The position numbers and the translations under genes are program-made. From contig MKST01000001.1 of assembly GCA_001897355.1 (NCBI GenBank), positions 271,756 through 334,524 on the forward strand: a DNA stretch of 62,769 nucleotides. The letters are read 5' to 3'. The DNA comes from Solirubrobacterales bacterium 67-14 (GTDB taxonomy: Bacteria > Actinomycetota > Thermoleophilia > Solirubrobacterales > 70-9). Below the pieces are notes generated by a model that searched no databases, had not been told where the DNA came from, and saw only the letters and a list, made by a program, of their open reading frames with translations. Below are positions 44,003 to 52,954 of the stretch, in pieces (the stretch's first letter is position 1; every line of letters begins with the position of its first letter).

Positions 44003-44470
44003 TTATTCGCCCAAGTGGAGGCGGACCATCGGGATCTCCGGCTCGTCTTCTCCGGTCAGCTCGGTGATCGACTGTTTCAGGTATTTCCAGTCGGTCGGGT
44101 GCTTGGCGGAATAGGTTTCGAGGATCGCCCGGCTCTCCTCCTGGTCGAGCAACTCCGCCCGGGAGTCGACCCGGTTACGGAACCCGATCGAAACCTGGCA
44201 GGCCGGGTCGGCCCGGAGGTTTCGGTACCACTCGGAACCGGCCCCGAAGCCAGAGGCGATCAGGACCCTTTCGCGGCTTTCCCGTGCCACCGCTTCGAGT
44301 ACGACGAACCGTTCGAGCCCGCTCTTCCGGCCCCGGTGGACGAGCATCAGCATGCGGCCGCCGAAGAGGAATCCGAGCCGCGCCCTGAACAGCCAGATCG
44401 GCGCCCGAACCACCCACCTCGTACCCAGCATTTTTGCGCCGAGGCTCATCCCACGATCGTAGCGCCGCAT
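44003..44470 (-). CDS. DDN/F420-type nitroreductase-family protein
   Basis: The 155-residue protein contains landmarks of the deazaflavin (F420)-dependent nitroreductase family: LMLVHRGRKSGLERFVVLEAV (in part), LIASGFGAGSEWYRNLRADP and a late PEIPMVRL. Such proteins bind F420 or related flavins and reduce enones or quinones. A second possible start lies 7 codons inside, at 44449. It is convergent with dipZ, with 21 bp between the ends. Confidence 0.75.
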   Translation of the reverse strand: MRRYDRGMSLGAKMLGTRWVVRAPIWLFRARLGFLFGGRMLMLVHRGRKSGLERFVVLEAVARESRERVLIASGFGAGSEWYRNLRADPACQVSIGFRNRVDSRAELLDQEESRAILETYSAKHPTDWKYLKQSITELTGEDEPEIPMVRLHLGE

Positions 44471-44643
44471 CGGGCCGGCAACCTACGAAGCGCCGTCCAG
44501 GCCACTTGTTATGGTCGCCGCGAGCGGACCCCGGGCCAGTGAACTTGTCGGAACGGGGTCCGTCGTTAGGAAACCACAACGAGTGGCTGCGGCGTCAAGG
44601 ATTGATGTCGTAGGGAGTGGCTCTGCTCAAGGAGGACGAATAG

Positions 44644-45627
44644 ATGTTCAAGGAAAAGCACAAGCTTGTCTTGCTGCTTGCTTTTCTCGGGCTGTTCGCG
44701 GTGACCAGCACGAGTTCCGCTGCCGTCGATCTGATCGACGGCTGGCAGATCAAGCCGAAGACGATCACCAACCGGCAGATCAAGAACAAGTCGATAGGTG
44801 CTCGCCAGATCAAGAACAACTCGATCCGGCTGGCCCAGCTTCACACTTCCGCGGTGAGGCAGCTTCAGGGCAAGCGCGGTGCCCGGGGGCCGGCGGGACC
44901 GGCCGGCCAGGATGGCAGCGCCGGGGCTACCGGAGCCACGGGGGCCATCGGTGCGACCGGGTCGGAGGGCCCGATGGGGCCAACCGGGCCGGCCGGAGGG
45001 TCGACCGGGCCGACCGGTGATACCGGTCCGGCAGGCGAAGCTGGTCCTACGGGACCGGCGGGCGCTGACGGTGCGACCGGGGTCACGGGGCCTGCCGGCG
45101 AGAACGGTGCGCCTGGCGCCACCGGCCCGACCGGTGCCACCGGGGCTACCGGACCCGGTTCAGACCTCGATGGCCTCGAGTACGGGGTGATCAAGACCTG
45201 GATCGAGCGCGGCGGGGGCGAGCCCGAACTGCTGGGCACGCTCTGGACGTCAAACGTCCCGGATGACGGGAACAACGCGGCCCAGGCCACGGCCGATTCG
45301 GTCGTGTTGGATGTCAGTGCAGGTGACGTCATTTACTCCACCGCGGCGGTTCGCACGGCGGAGGCGACGGGCACCTACTCGGCTAACGCTGGTGGCTCGA
45401 TCTACGCCGAGGACCAGTCCGGAAACCTGCTCGCAGCCGATGTGACCCCGGAGAACCCGGGGGAGCAACGGACCGTGCATGTACCGGGCTACGGCTTGCT
45501 GAGCCCGGGTCCGTTCGATGACGATCCAACCATCGTCTCGATCACGATCCCGGCCGGGCCGAGCAACGCTCCGGTCAAGGTCAGCGGATTCGCGCAGTTC
45601 TTCGATTTCCAGGATCTGCCCGACTGA
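44644..45627 (+). CDS. Secreted collagen-like protein
   Basis: The 327-residue protein has a signal peptide ([19 protein letters not shown]), then three near-repeats of IK-N-K-S-I-x-x-R-Q-I-K ([22 protein letters not shown]). From about residue 79 to 178 there is an uninterrupted run of Gly-X-Y triplets rich in GPT, GAT and GPA. The C-terminal 145 residues form a beta-rich head domain. Bacterial collagens of this form are surface fibres. The Pro/Thr/Ala usage without hydroxyproline suggests glycosylated Thr stabilisation. It has a strong AAGGAGG ribosome-binding site and a terminator directly after its stop. Confidence 0.85.
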   Translation: MFKEKHKLVLLLAFLGLFAVTSTSSAAVDLIDGWQIKPKTITNRQIKNKSIGARQIKNNSIRLAQLHTSAVRQLQGKRGARGPAGPAGQDGSAGATGATGAIGATGSEGPMGPTGPAGGSTGPTGDTGPAGEAGPTGPAGADGATGVTGPAGENGAPGATGPTGATGATGPGSDLDGLEYGVIKTWIERGGGEPELLGTLWTSNVPDDGNNAAQATADSVVLDVSAGDVIYSTAAVRTAEATGTYSANAGGSIYAEDQSGNLLAADVTPENPGEQRTVHVPGYGLLSPGPFDDDPTIVSITIPAGPSNAPVKVSGFAQFFDFQDLPD

Positions 45628-45633
45628 TCGGTG

Positions 45634-45663
45634 GGCGGGGGCGGTCGATCGGCCGCCCCCGCC
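45634..45663 (+). terminator. GC-rich terminator between convergent genes
   Basis: An 11-bp perfect stem (GGCGGGGGCGG with its complement) with an 8-nt loop, followed by TTCTCG. It starts 6 nt after the collagen-like gene stop and 15 nt from the opposing gene end, so it may serve both. Confidence 0.75.
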
Positions 45664-45677
45664 TTCTCGATTGGGCG

Positions 45678-45989
45678 TCAGTCGGCGGTAAGGCTTTCGA
45701 GCACGTCGAAGGACCAGATCTCGCTGTTGGTGCCGACCGGCCCGCGTTCGCGGTGCTGGGAGTGGCCGGCGGCGAAATCGGGGCTCTTGACCCAGGCCAT
45801 GAAGTCCTCTTCGGACCGCCAGCGGGTCACGACCAGGCAGAGGTCGCGGTCATCGTTCGGGCGCAACAGGTCAAAGGACTCGAACCCTTCGGCTTGCTCA
45901 ACCTTTCCCGCCCGGGAGGCGAAGCGTTCGGCGAACTCATCGAATCGTTCGCGGGGGACGGTGATTACGTTGATCTTGACGATGCTCAT
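45678..45989 (-). CDS. Antibiotic-biosynthesis-monooxygenase (ABM) domain protein
   Basis: The 103-residue single-domain protein matches ABM/heme-degrading IsdG-like folds: KINVITVPRERFDEFAERFASR, FESFDLLRP, CLVVTRWRSEEDFMAWVKSPDF and GHS. Family members are quinone or haem oxygenases that need no cofactor. It is monocistronic and reads toward the collagen-like gene. The substrate cannot be judged from sequence alone; a haem oxygenase would need the conserved His, which may be the one in AAGHSQH. Confidence 0.75.
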   Translation of the reverse strand: MSIVKINVITVPRERFDEFAERFASRAGKVEQAEGFESFDLLRPNDDRDLCLVVTRWRSEEDFMAWVKSPDFAAGHSQHRERGPVGTNSEIWSFDVLESLTAD

Positions 45990-46091
45990 GCCCGGATCCT
46001 AGATCGCGAGCAAGACCCCCGGTCCGGGCGTAAGATCGCGATCAGCCTTGGACCCATACAATGCCGGTCCGGGGTTTCGCCCCCAGTTCCC

Positions 46092-46165
46092 GCGCCCGTA
46101 GCTCAGCTGGATAGAGCGTTGGTCTACGAAACCAAAGGTCACAGGTTCGAATCCTGTCGGGCGCG
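46092..46165 (+). tRNA. tRNA-Arg (ACG)
   Basis: GCGCCCG (46092-46098) pairs with CGGGCGC (46158-46164), then the discriminator G. D-arm GCTCAGCTGGATAGAGC, anticodon loop CTACGAA (ACG) and T-arm ACAGGTTCGAATCCTGT are complete. No CCA is encoded. Its 3' half is the integration target of the downstream array. Confidence 0.95.
46124..46165 (+). repeat. attL core within tRNA-Arg
   Basis: 42-bp core from the anticodon loop to the discriminator base, identical to 58830-58871 and 60751-60792. The copy at 60751 stays identical for about 7 more bases downstream (TTCTCCT) and one base upstream. Confidence 0.85.
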
Positions 46166-46230
46166 TTCTCCTCTTGGCTCCGTGCCTGCGAGATGGCGGC
46201 ACCGCAGCCACCTGTGTCCGGGCTTGTCCC

Positions 46231-46248
46231 CAGGCAAGCCGTCAGGCA
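46231..46248 (+). repeat. Arm-type repeat after att copy 1
   Basis: CAGGCAAGCCGTCAGGCA starts 66 bp after the core. Near-identical 18-mers follow the other two cores at 64 and 66 bp. This probably binds the integrase N-terminal domain. The 302-bp stretch 46166-46467 otherwise holds no convincing gene. Confidence 0.55.
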
Positions 46249-46467
46249 ATCGCTTTTTGTGGCCCAAGGATCTCGTCGTTCCCATTTGGGATCTCACAAA
46301 GTCGGAGTTTTCGTCTTCCGAGGGTGTTCAAACCACCTCGAAATCTGGTTCACAGTCCAGGCGCCCATGCCTGAAAGTTGCCCGATGTGCATCTACAACG
46401 GGAAACAGTTGACTCGGGATCGCTTCAGCGGCCTTCAGAACTACTTGGTGCCTGCGAGTCTCCTCTC

Positions 46468-47484
46468 TCACGCTGCTTCAGACTCCGCTATGGAGGCCCA
46501 GTAGCTGCTCGTAGCACGCTCGAGCGGTGCTCGCTGAGTCTGGATCCGTTCTTCGAAAGTCGGACCGGCCTGATCGCCAGTGCTACGGAGCCGTCTTGGG
46601 TTGATCCGTTTCTGAGATGTCGCGTTCGTGAGGTGCACCCGGTCTGGTGATGTGGCGTTGAATATGTCCAGGAACCTGGAGGCCTTCGAGGGGCCGTTGA
46701 TGAGGTACTGGTGGGATCCGCCGGTGAGGCGATCGAACGTGAACAGTCCTTCCATTTGCGTCTTCCAGTCCGCCGGTTCGTTGTAGGTGGAAAGGTCCAA
46801 GCTGAACATCTCGATCGCCGGATTGCGGTTCGCCCATTCTGAGAACCGAGCCGCGTCGTTCTTGGTTCCCCAGGCCACGCGAGGAATCGCATTGGCTCCG
46901 GCCATCTGAAGAGCTGCGAAGTAGATCTGGGACCTGCGCACGTTGATCAGGTACTCCGTCCTCGTGCGAGGCCAGTAGGTGGAGAACGACGGAGCCGAGA
47001 TGCTGGTGTAACCGGCATTGGCGAGATCCTGCGCGCCATCCGAACCACGAAACCATAATTTCTCCAGCCGCTCGTCTTTGTCGAACAGGATCAGGTGGAG
47101 ATGCTGGTTCTCATCTAAGCCGATCTTGTCGCGAACTTCAGCTGCGGTCAGAAGTTGCCCTTTCCTGAGGATCTCGTTCAAACGGATGATGTAGTTGTCT
47201 TCCTTGAGCCATCCTCTGTAGGACGCCCGGAATCGGGGCTGGGGAACGTAGCCGGGCATTTCGATCTTCGGGACAGGGAGAGGCTTCCAACTCGTGTTGA
47301 GCGACACTCCACCAAAGCTGCGGATCTCCGCGAGTGTTACGAGGTCGGCTGGATGCGAGGTGGAAGGACCGCCCGGGAGGGAGCGATCCCACTCAGGGGG
47401 ACAGGAGACGTTCGAGTTCAGCGGCCGACACTCAGCTTTGAACGGGCACCGGCCGCAGTAGGTTTCCGGTTCGAAGAGTCGCAT
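46468..47484 (-). CDS. Element protein with Cys motif and DUF4417-like domain
   Basis: The 338-residue protein begins with a compact cysteine motif (CGRCPFKAEC), possibly a zinc site. The central part (APSFSTYWPRTRTEYLINVRRSQIYFAALQMAG..., then IPRVAWGTKNDAARFSEW) resembles the DUF4417 domain found in phages and plasmids, where a bound NxR...Q pattern precedes IPNxxWG. The C-terminus is basic. The function is unknown; its place at the left end of the element beside a DnaA-box cluster would allow a replication or maintenance role. Assignment is tentative. Confidence 0.5.
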   Translation of the reverse strand: MRLFEPETYCGRCPFKAECRPLNSNVSCPPEWDRSLPGGPSTSHPADLVTLAEIRSFGGVSLNTSWKPLPVPKIEMPGYVPQPRFRASYRGWLKEDNYIIRLNEILRKGQLLTAAEVRDKIGLDENQHLHLILFDKDERLEKLWFRGSDGAQDLANAGYTSISAPSFSTYWPRTRTEYLINVRRSQIYFAALQMAGANAIPRVAWGTKNDAARFSEWANRNPAIEMFSLDLSTYNEPADWKTQMEGLFTFDRLTGGSHQYLINGPSKASRFLDIFNATSPDRVHLTNATSQKRINPRRLRSTGDQAGPTFEERIQTQRAPLERATSSYWASIAESEAA

Positions 47485-47518
47485 CGTCGGTTCCGTGCGT
47501 CTCTCCGTTTCGGAGGAC

Positions 47519-47884
47519 CTACTCGGTCCCGCTTATGGTGGCCGTTCCTCCGGAGCTCGTCACTGACGAGATCTCGCCCTGAAAGGACCACCCTCTGGTC
47601 AGGCAGGCCGCGACTTGCCTGGCCCCGGGATCGGTCAGATAGCCGAGAATGTTGCCTGCGTCGTTCACGACGAGCGGAGGGTCGGCGACAGCGATACTGA
47701 CCGGGATGCCCTCTTGGATTGCTTCGTATCCGCGATTCTTGAAGGTCACAGTTCTAATAGCCGCACAAGCGTCCGTCTCTGCTCCGGCGTCATCCTCCTG
47801 GCCCATCTCAAAGTCGCCCGTCGCGAGCGCCAGGTTGCTGGTGCGTCGTGGCCTGTCTTTGTTGTTGTCGTGTCCGCCGCCCAT
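47519..47884 (-). CDS. Small element protein of unknown function
   Basis: The ATG at 47884 follows AAGGAAAAA, giving 121 residues; the longer upstream frame lacks a ribosome-binding site and would enter the DnaA-box region. The first 40 residues are polar (GGGHDNNKDRPRRTS). The rest looks like a small beta-rich domain (RTVTFKNRGYEAIQEGIPVSIAVADPPLVV) ending in Gly/Ser/Thr repeats. I recognise no family. It follows the divergent origin-like region and precedes the DUF4417-like gene on the same strand. Confidence 0.45.
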   Translation of the reverse strand: MGGGHDNNKDRPRRTSNLALATGDFEMGQEDDAGAETDACAAIRTVTFKNRGYEAIQEGIPVSIAVADPPLVVNDAGNILGYLTDPGARQVAACLTRGWSFQGEISSVTSSGGTATISGTE

Positions 47885-48050
47885 TCGTTTTTCCTTCCCG
47901 GCCAAAGCCGGTTGGTGCCGATCCGCTTGCAGATCAGCGGGGACACCGATTAATGACACCCTCATCGGATGGCTTTTCTGCCCGTATGAATAAAGTGTTA
48001 TGGAAAAATCGAAATCTCCCAAATTGCAGGATCTTTGCGAGCATTTCGGC

Positions 48051-48124
48051 TTTCCACAGGCAAAGTTGGCTGTGGAAACAAGCGTTTCGGCGGCCCTATG
48101 GGACTGTGATCAGGGTTATCCACA
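48051..48124 (+). other. DnaA-box cluster, candidate replication origin of the element
   Basis: A perfect DnaA box TTATCCACA lies at 48116-48124. TTTCCACAG (48051-48059) and its complement (48070-48078) form a 9-bp inverted repeat 10 bp apart and differ from the box by one base. AT-rich sequence (47985-48020) lies immediately to the left. All this falls in the 339-bp gap between divergent genes at 47884 and 48224, where no gene is evident. Confidence 0.4.
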
Positions 48125-48223
48125 GGTTCTCCCCAACTTCGGATCAAGGAAAAAATGTAGATCCCACTTGTAGAGCCAAACCGCTCTCAACGCTCCACAA
48201 GCGGATTAGCGTAGAACGACGGC

Positions 48224-48886
48224 ATGAGTTCCGCACCAAACTGGACTCCGTCCAAGCGCCTACAAGCCGCAGCAAAATCCGAGCGTAAGAGAATCGAGAG
48301 AGAAATGTCTCGCCTTCTCAAACAGGAGGCAAGGCACAAACGTGAGCTAGACAAGATCCAATCGATGCGGACCCGGCTGGAACGGGAGCTTGCGGCGATT
48401 GATCGATTTGCAGAAACCGATAACCAGCCTGGAGAACCTCGACTCAGAATCGTGGAAGACGAGCACGCCGAGAAACCAGGACTAAGCGGTGCTCAGATTC
48501 GGGAGATCGCGGTGCAGATGATCGTTGGGACTACGCACGCGAACAACGGAATCCACTACCGCACCTGGTACGAGCTCGTCGTCGGAAACGGGATAGAGAT
48601 CTCTGGAAAAGATCCGGTTGCGGTATTCCTCACGCAGATGTCCCGATCACCGGTCGTGGTTCGAGCCGAACAGCCCGGTGAGTACAAGATCGACGACTCT
48701 TTCCTAAACCGAGTCGCCCAAGAAATCCAAGATCTCGACCGATTGATCGACGAACTCGACCAGTCGGACTCCGAAGCGACGATCGAGCAGATCGAACAGC
48801 GACGCCAGCAAGTGAAGCAGGCGCGCGCCAGGAGAAGGTCGTTGGAGAGATCCCTCGCGGAGGCCACCAGATCATTAAGGCAATAA
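48224..48886 (+). CDS. Coiled-coil protein with HARE-HTH-like domain
   Basis: The 220-residue protein has a charged N-terminal coiled coil (residues 10-65). A winged-helix region follows at about 88-155, with the HARE-HTH pattern GIHYRTWYELVVGNGIEI-GKDP-AVFLTQMSRSP, then a second coiled coil to the end. HARE-HTH domains occur in RNA polymerase delta subunits, restriction enzymes and chromatin proteins, where they read modified or altered DNA. The first gene on this side of the origin-like region, it could regulate or protect element DNA. Confidence 0.6.
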   Translation: MSSAPNWTPSKRLQAAAKSERKRIEREMSRLLKQEARHKRELDKIQSMRTRLERELAAIDRFAETDNQPGEPRLRIVEDEHAEKPGLSGAQIREIAVQMIVGTTHANNGIHYRTWYELVVGNGIEISGKDPVAVFLTQMSRSPVVVRAEQPGEYKIDDSFLNRVAQEIQDLDRLIDELDQSDSEATIEQIEQRRQQVKQARARRRSLERSLAEATRSLRQ

Positions 48887-49135
48887 AGGCATCGGGAAGT
48901 ACCAGTACCGGCTGCGAGGTTCCTACTGGGGGTCTTCTTTCTGATTGGCTGGCAGCGGCATGTGAAATACCTGCAAATAGCGACCTTCTCCGGGTTGTCG
49001 AGAGGACCATCCACGCTTGTGGTCAAGGCGGTCGCCAGTTTGACCGCAGTCTCGCTCTTTCCGGTGACGCGAAAGCGCGGGTTTCACTTTCTAGGCACAT
49101 AAACTGACTGCTAGATCTGCGGGGAACTTGTTCTT

Positions 49136-49513
49136 CTATTCGGCCATGGCGAGTACTGTTACGGCGGTTGAAAGGACCAAGGTTGCGTCATCGGACCGGC
49201 GTTCGGCGGTGAATCGGAGTTCCTCCACGTCCATCTGGAGTACTTCGATCGCTTGGTCGCTCAGGCTTTGGAGCGCAGCTCGTAGTGTGGTCTGATCCAT
49301 GGTGAGAACAAAGCTCTCTTGGTTGGTGGGGTATTGCCAGCCGAGGTTGTCGAGTAGTCGAAAGTAGTTTTCGAGTTGTTGTCGGAGCTGTCTGGCTTTC
49401 GTCTCGTCGCAGTTCTCGATGGCGATCGCGAGATCGTCCATGTGGGAGAGCTCGAGTAGGACGAGGTTGAAGAGGGCGTTGCGCTGTTTCCGGTCGAGTT
49501 GCGGGTGCGGCAT
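49136..49513 (-). CDS. Small helical element protein
   Basis: The ATG at 49513 follows AAAGGA, giving 125 residues. The protein is predicted mostly helical and acidic (LVLLELSHMDDLAIAIENCDETKARQLRQQL near the start) with a conserved-looking Leu pattern throughout; no DNA-binding or catalytic motif is visible. It lies opposite to and upstream of the integrase. It might be a regulator or an excision accessory factor, but that is only positional. The preceding 249 bp (48887-49135) hold nothing I can support. Confidence 0.5.
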   Translation of the reverse strand: MPHPQLDRKQRNALFNLVLLELSHMDDLAIAIENCDETKARQLRQQLENYFRLLDNLGWQYPTNQESFVLTMDQTTLRAALQSLSDQAIEVLQMDVEELRFTAERRSDDATLVLSTAVTVLAMAE

Positions 49514-49757
49514 CGGTTCCTTTCGTCTGGCACCAGGCCGGATCAACCCGCAATCCACGTTGGCGGTGAGAGAATCGGGTTGCATCGAAGCTTGGTCTTC
49601 GGTGCCAGGCCCCGGGACGTTCCAGCGTCGCCGGGGTCGTTCTTGTTGTCGTGGCGGTCCAGCAACACAACCACACGGTTCCAAGTAAGCAAGCCAAATC
49701 GGAAAGATTTCGAAAGGACTTGAACCCCGTTCGAATTCAAGCTAAGACACCCGTCCT

Positions 49758-50999
49758 GTGTCGACCAAGGGTGTCAACATCAACACTTCGAGTCAGCCCG
49801 TCGAGGGTGCTCGTCCGCTGCGCTGCGACGAGGTCGGGATCAATCTCCGCCACTCCCGTCGATGTTCCTCAAGGGAAGGTGGACCGTGTGATTGTGTCCC
49901 GAACTATCAGGGGCAGGTGTGGTGCGCGGAGCATCAGCGACAGCTTCGCCGCGTATTCAGCACAATCGACGAAGCCAAGCAGTGGAGAGCCGAGACGGAG
50001 AAGGCTCTGGAAGAGCCAGGGTCGTTTGGTCCAGGCGGGGTGTTCTTCGGATATGCGGCTCGTCGCTGGTTGAAAGCTGCTGAGGATGGAGTGATCCGTA
50101 CCAGGTCAGGCGTGCCCTACAAACCCTCGGCGATCCGGAGGTATGGGCACGCGATCGAGCACTTCCTGATTCCCCACATCGGTCGACGGCGACTCGGGGA
50201 GATCCGGCGGGTCCATGTCCAGGATCTGGTCGATCAGATGGTCTCGGACGGATACTCGCCCAGCTCGATTCGCAACGTGATCCTGCCGCTCAGGTCGATT
50301 TGCCGACGGGCGATCGACCGGGAAGAGATCGACCACAACCCAACTTCGAAACTCTCCCTGCCCGTCGACCGGCGAAGGAAAGACCGGGTCGCCCCGCCGG
50401 ACGAGGTGAACTCACTGTTGGAGGTTCTGCCGTTCAACCTCAGATTGATCTGGGCGACCGCGATCTACACCGGCCTCAGACGCGGGGAACTCCAAGCCTT
50501 GGGTTGGCAGCACGTCGACTTCGACCAAGGCACCATCGAGGTTGAAAGAGGCTGGGACTATCAAGCCGGTTTCATCGATCCGAAAAGCCGCGCCGCATTC
50601 CGACGGCTCCCCTTACCCGGGGCACTTCGCGGGATGCTGATCAAGCAAAAGCTCTCCCAGGGCGGTGGCCCGGATAGCCTCGTGATCGGGGACGGCGACA
50701 AGCCCTTCGACCCACCCAACATGCTCCGGAACGCCAGGCGGATTTGGAAGCAGCACGACCTCACCGGGCTCGGCTATCACGAATGTCGCCACACCTACGC
50801 GTCGCTAATGATCGCTGCTGGAGTCAACGCGAAAACTCTCTCCACCTACATGGGCCACTCGTCGATCGTGATGACCATGGACCGCTACGGCCACCTATTC
50901 CCAGGCAACGAGCAGGATTCCGCGGCGAAACTCGACGAGTACCTTCAAGCGGCAGAGATGGCTCCTCGCCATGGCGAGGCTGCGGTCATCCCAATTTAG
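49758..50999 (+). CDS. int: Tyrosine recombinase (integrase)
   Basis: The 413-residue phage-type integrase has an N-terminal Cys-containing module (CSSREGGPCDC, common in actinobacterial integrases), a SAM-like core-binding domain (residues about 95-200) and the catalytic domain. Catalytic residues are R241 (TGLRRGEL), H341 and R344 (YHECRH), H367 (MGHSS) and nucleophile Y377 (MDRYGH). It should cut within the tRNA-Arg core and move the element. The gene sits 3.6 kb inside the element instead of next to an att site, which suggests material was added on the left. The GTG start lacks a strong ribosome-binding site. Confidence 0.95.
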   Translation: MSTKGVNINTSSQPVEGARPLRCDEVGINLRHSRRCSSREGGPCDCVPNYQGQVWCAEHQRQLRRVFSTIDEAKQWRAETEKALEEPGSFGPGGVFFGYAARRWLKAAEDGVIRTRSGVPYKPSAIRRYGHAIEHFLIPHIGRRRLGEIRRVHVQDLVDQMVSDGYSPSSIRNVILPLRSICRRAIDREEIDHNPTSKLSLPVDRRRKDRVAPPDEVNSLLEVLPFNLRLIWATAIYTGLRRGELQALGWQHVDFDQGTIEVERGWDYQAGFIDPKSRAAFRRLPLPGALRGMLIKQKLSQGGGPDSLVIGDGDKPFDPPNMLRNARRIWKQHDLTGLGYHECRHTYASLMIAAGVNAKTLSTYMGHSSIVMTMDRYGHLFPGNEQDSAAKLDEYLQAAEMAPRHGEAAVIPI

Positions 51000-51061
51000 T
51001 TGGATTGTTAACGACAGTCGACAAGTTGGCCGGTCCAGGTCGCCTCAGCATCGGCTTGATG

Positions 51062-51253
51062 TCAGGGCTCGTATGTGTCGCCTGGCCATCCGACCTTCCC
51101 ATCGTCGAGACGAGCAATGCGATTCTGAAGGTCGGCGACGGCCATCACGAGATCTCGGTGTTCGGCTTCCAGAATTCGAAGCTTCGTTTCGACGAATTCA
51201 GGGTCGTCCGGTCTTAAGATCTTCCCGCTTTTCGGATCGATTATCGATGGCAT
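51062..51253 (-). CDS. Small protein of unknown function (63 aa)
   Basis: The ATG at 51253 is preceded by AAGGAGA at ideal spacing. The product is acidic and largely helical after a short N-terminal strand (KSGKILRPDDPEFVETKLRI...DLQNRIARLDDG). No family is recognised. It is convergent with the integrase and lies downstream of the DUF6119-like gene on the same strand, so it may be the last gene of that unit. Confidence 0.5.
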   Translation of the reverse strand: MPSIIDPKSGKILRPDDPEFVETKLRILEAEHRDLVMAVADLQNRIARLDDGKVGWPGDTYEP

Positions 51254-51328
51254 TATTCTCCTTAGATTGAGCGTGTCCGAAGGCGGAGTTTCCTGAGAGG
51301 AACGGACGGCCACCTTGATCGTTTGAGT

Positions 51329-52921
51329 CTAGGTCTGTTCCTTTACTTCCTTCGCATAGACCTCGAGTCCCGCGTTCCGGAGCCTCTCGGTAGCGGCTTT
51401 CAGACTGACGAGACTGAAAAACGGTAGACCGTAGGGTTTGTCCGGCCTTTGCCCTCGGCTCAGCACCACGTAGCCGACTTTGATGCGATCTCGGGCGCGT
51501 GGCGCGTCTGGGATTGCGGAGGCGAAGTCTTCGCCTTCGGACTCCACGAGCTTTGTGGCTTTTTCTCGGAACTCATCGTCACCGAGTAAGAGTTCCGCGG
51601 AAGTGACTCCCTGCGCGAACAGGTGACTCAGCGTTGAGGAACGACCACGCTTCTTCACGTGGACGAAGCACCCGTCTTTCGTGAGCAGGTCGCAGAGCTC
51701 CACCCTATCGACGCCACCCACGCCAATGGGGAGGCCATCTAGGCAGAGCGCCCCTATCGCGTCGGCGGCGGCCTCGTTGTATGCGTTTTCACTCCAAGCC
51801 GAGTCTGCCGGCGGCAAGTCAAGGTCGAGTTCGGGAATCTCGCGTACGTATTGCTCGATCTTGTCGCGGTGGGACTTCGCGATTCGATACCAATCTCCCC
51901 CGGAGAGAACGTAAAGGTGCCCGTTAAACTCGGTCTCGAAGACGACACAGTCATAGACCCGCCATTTGTCTACAGGCGGTGCCGTTTCGTCTAGGGCATT
52001 GATTGCTTCAACTCGATCAGACTTGAGCCGATCCAGAGTGATGTCGCCGTCGCGGAGATCCCTGTAGACACTGATCCTCGGATCGGGTGCCGGCTCGTGC
52101 TTCTTCTTCTTGAAGGAGAACCGAACCCCTGAGATGTCTTGCCAGTTCACCGCTTCGGGGATCGCGAGGTGCATCTCAGTCATATCGCGGCTTTCCAAGG
52201 CGGCGACGAGCTTTTCGTCCAAGTTGGAGATGATCTTCGGGTCGGTTTCGCCTCGGACGAAATCAATGAACTCGAAGTTCTCCTTGTATCTGGTTTCGCC
52301 GTAGAGATCGACGAGCTCTTCAGCTAGTGCGGGGAGATCAGGTAGCTCGATCGCCTGGTTCATCGCCAGTGAAGACGAGCCCGAGAGCGAGCCGAGTCCC
52401 CCTTGTTCCGACCGACCCGTGACGGCGCGAAGCAGGTCCCGCGAGTTGTCAAGCTCGAAGGCACCGAGCGGAGAATCGTGACTCGCGCCTCTGCGAGTGT
52501 GGAGGGTGAGTTCGTCAAAGGTCCGGGCATCGATGCTCTTGATCTGCGTTGGGTCGATGCTATTAAGCACAACCTTCAGGCCGAAATCTTGGACCACTGC
52601 CTCTTGGCGTACAAGATGACGCCCGTATCCGAACGTGATGGCCATTAGACGATCTCCCCCCGGCACCAACAGCACCCCGGAGCTCGACGCCCCCAGTATC
52701 GGAGGCAGTTCCCCATCGGAAACGTGCGATTCAACAAACGAAAGCCAAGGCGGAGGGGAAGTGTGTGATGCACGGACGAACAGTGAATCGCGCTCCGTCG
52801 ATAGGGCATCGATCCGATAGCTGTGGAGCTCGCCTCGTTCCGGAGGCTCAATGATTGCCTCGAGGTCGTCGAGGTTGATCTCTGGCTTGACCAGGAACCA
52901 GGTAAGACGTCTCTTGCGCAC
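51329..52921 (-). CDS. DUF6119/TIGR04141 family protein (putative defence gene)
   Basis: The 530-residue protein has features of the 'sporadically distributed' TIGR04141 family: ITFGYGRHLVRQEAVVQDFGLKVVLN (in part), the run SIDARTFDEL with following THTRRGAS-like stretch, VYDCVVFETEFNGHLYVLSGGDWYRI, and KKRGRSSTLSHLFAQGVTSAELL. The family occurs patchily in genomic islands and near defence systems; its biochemical activity is not established to my knowledge. The last segment with Lys, Arg and Ser resembles a nuclease-like strand pattern but this is uncertain. It is preceded by the Cys-rich gene at 52955. Confidence 0.7.
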   Translation of the reverse strand: MRKRRLTWFLVKPEINLDDLEAIIEPPERGELHSYRIDALSTERDSLFVRASHTSPPPWLSFVESHVSDGELPPILGASSSGVLLVPGGDRLMAITFGYGRHLVRQEAVVQDFGLKVVLNSIDPTQIKSIDARTFDELTLHTRRGASHDSPLGAFELDNSRDLLRAVTGRSEQGGLGSLSGSSSLAMNQAIELPDLPALAEELVDLYGETRYKENFEFIDFVRGETDPKIISNLDEKLVAALESRDMTEMHLAIPEAVNWQDISGVRFSFKKKKHEPAPDPRISVYRDLRDGDITLDRLKSDRVEAINALDETAPPVDKWRVYDCVVFETEFNGHLYVLSGGDWYRIAKSHRDKIEQYVREIPELDLDLPPADSAWSENAYNEAAADAIGALCLDGLPIGVGGVDRVELCDLLTKDGCFVHVKKRGRSSTLSHLFAQGVTSAELLLGDDEFREKATKLVESEGEDFASAIPDAPRARDRIKVGYVVLSRGQRPDKPYGLPFFSLVSLKAATERLRNAGLEVYAKEVKEQT

Positions 52922-52954
52922 TCGTCTAGTCCCCCTTAGGACTTTCGGGCTGGA

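Noticed and set aside
44525..44562. Inverted repeat CGGACCCC / GGGGTCCG upstream of the collagen-like gene
   Set aside because: Eight-bp arms with a 22-bp spacer resemble the TetR half-site CGGAC, but spacing differs from 548-595 and chance is likely in GC-rich DNA.
44869..45170. Repetitive DNA that could pass for a repeat array or CRISPR
   Set aside because: The periodicity is 9 nt and in frame, encoding Gly-X-Y collagen triplets; there are no spacers.
47848..48288. Plus-strand ORF of 146 codons over the origin-like region
   Set aside because: Overlaps the well-started gene at 47519-47884 and the DnaA-box region, has no ribosome-binding site and shows unstructured composition.
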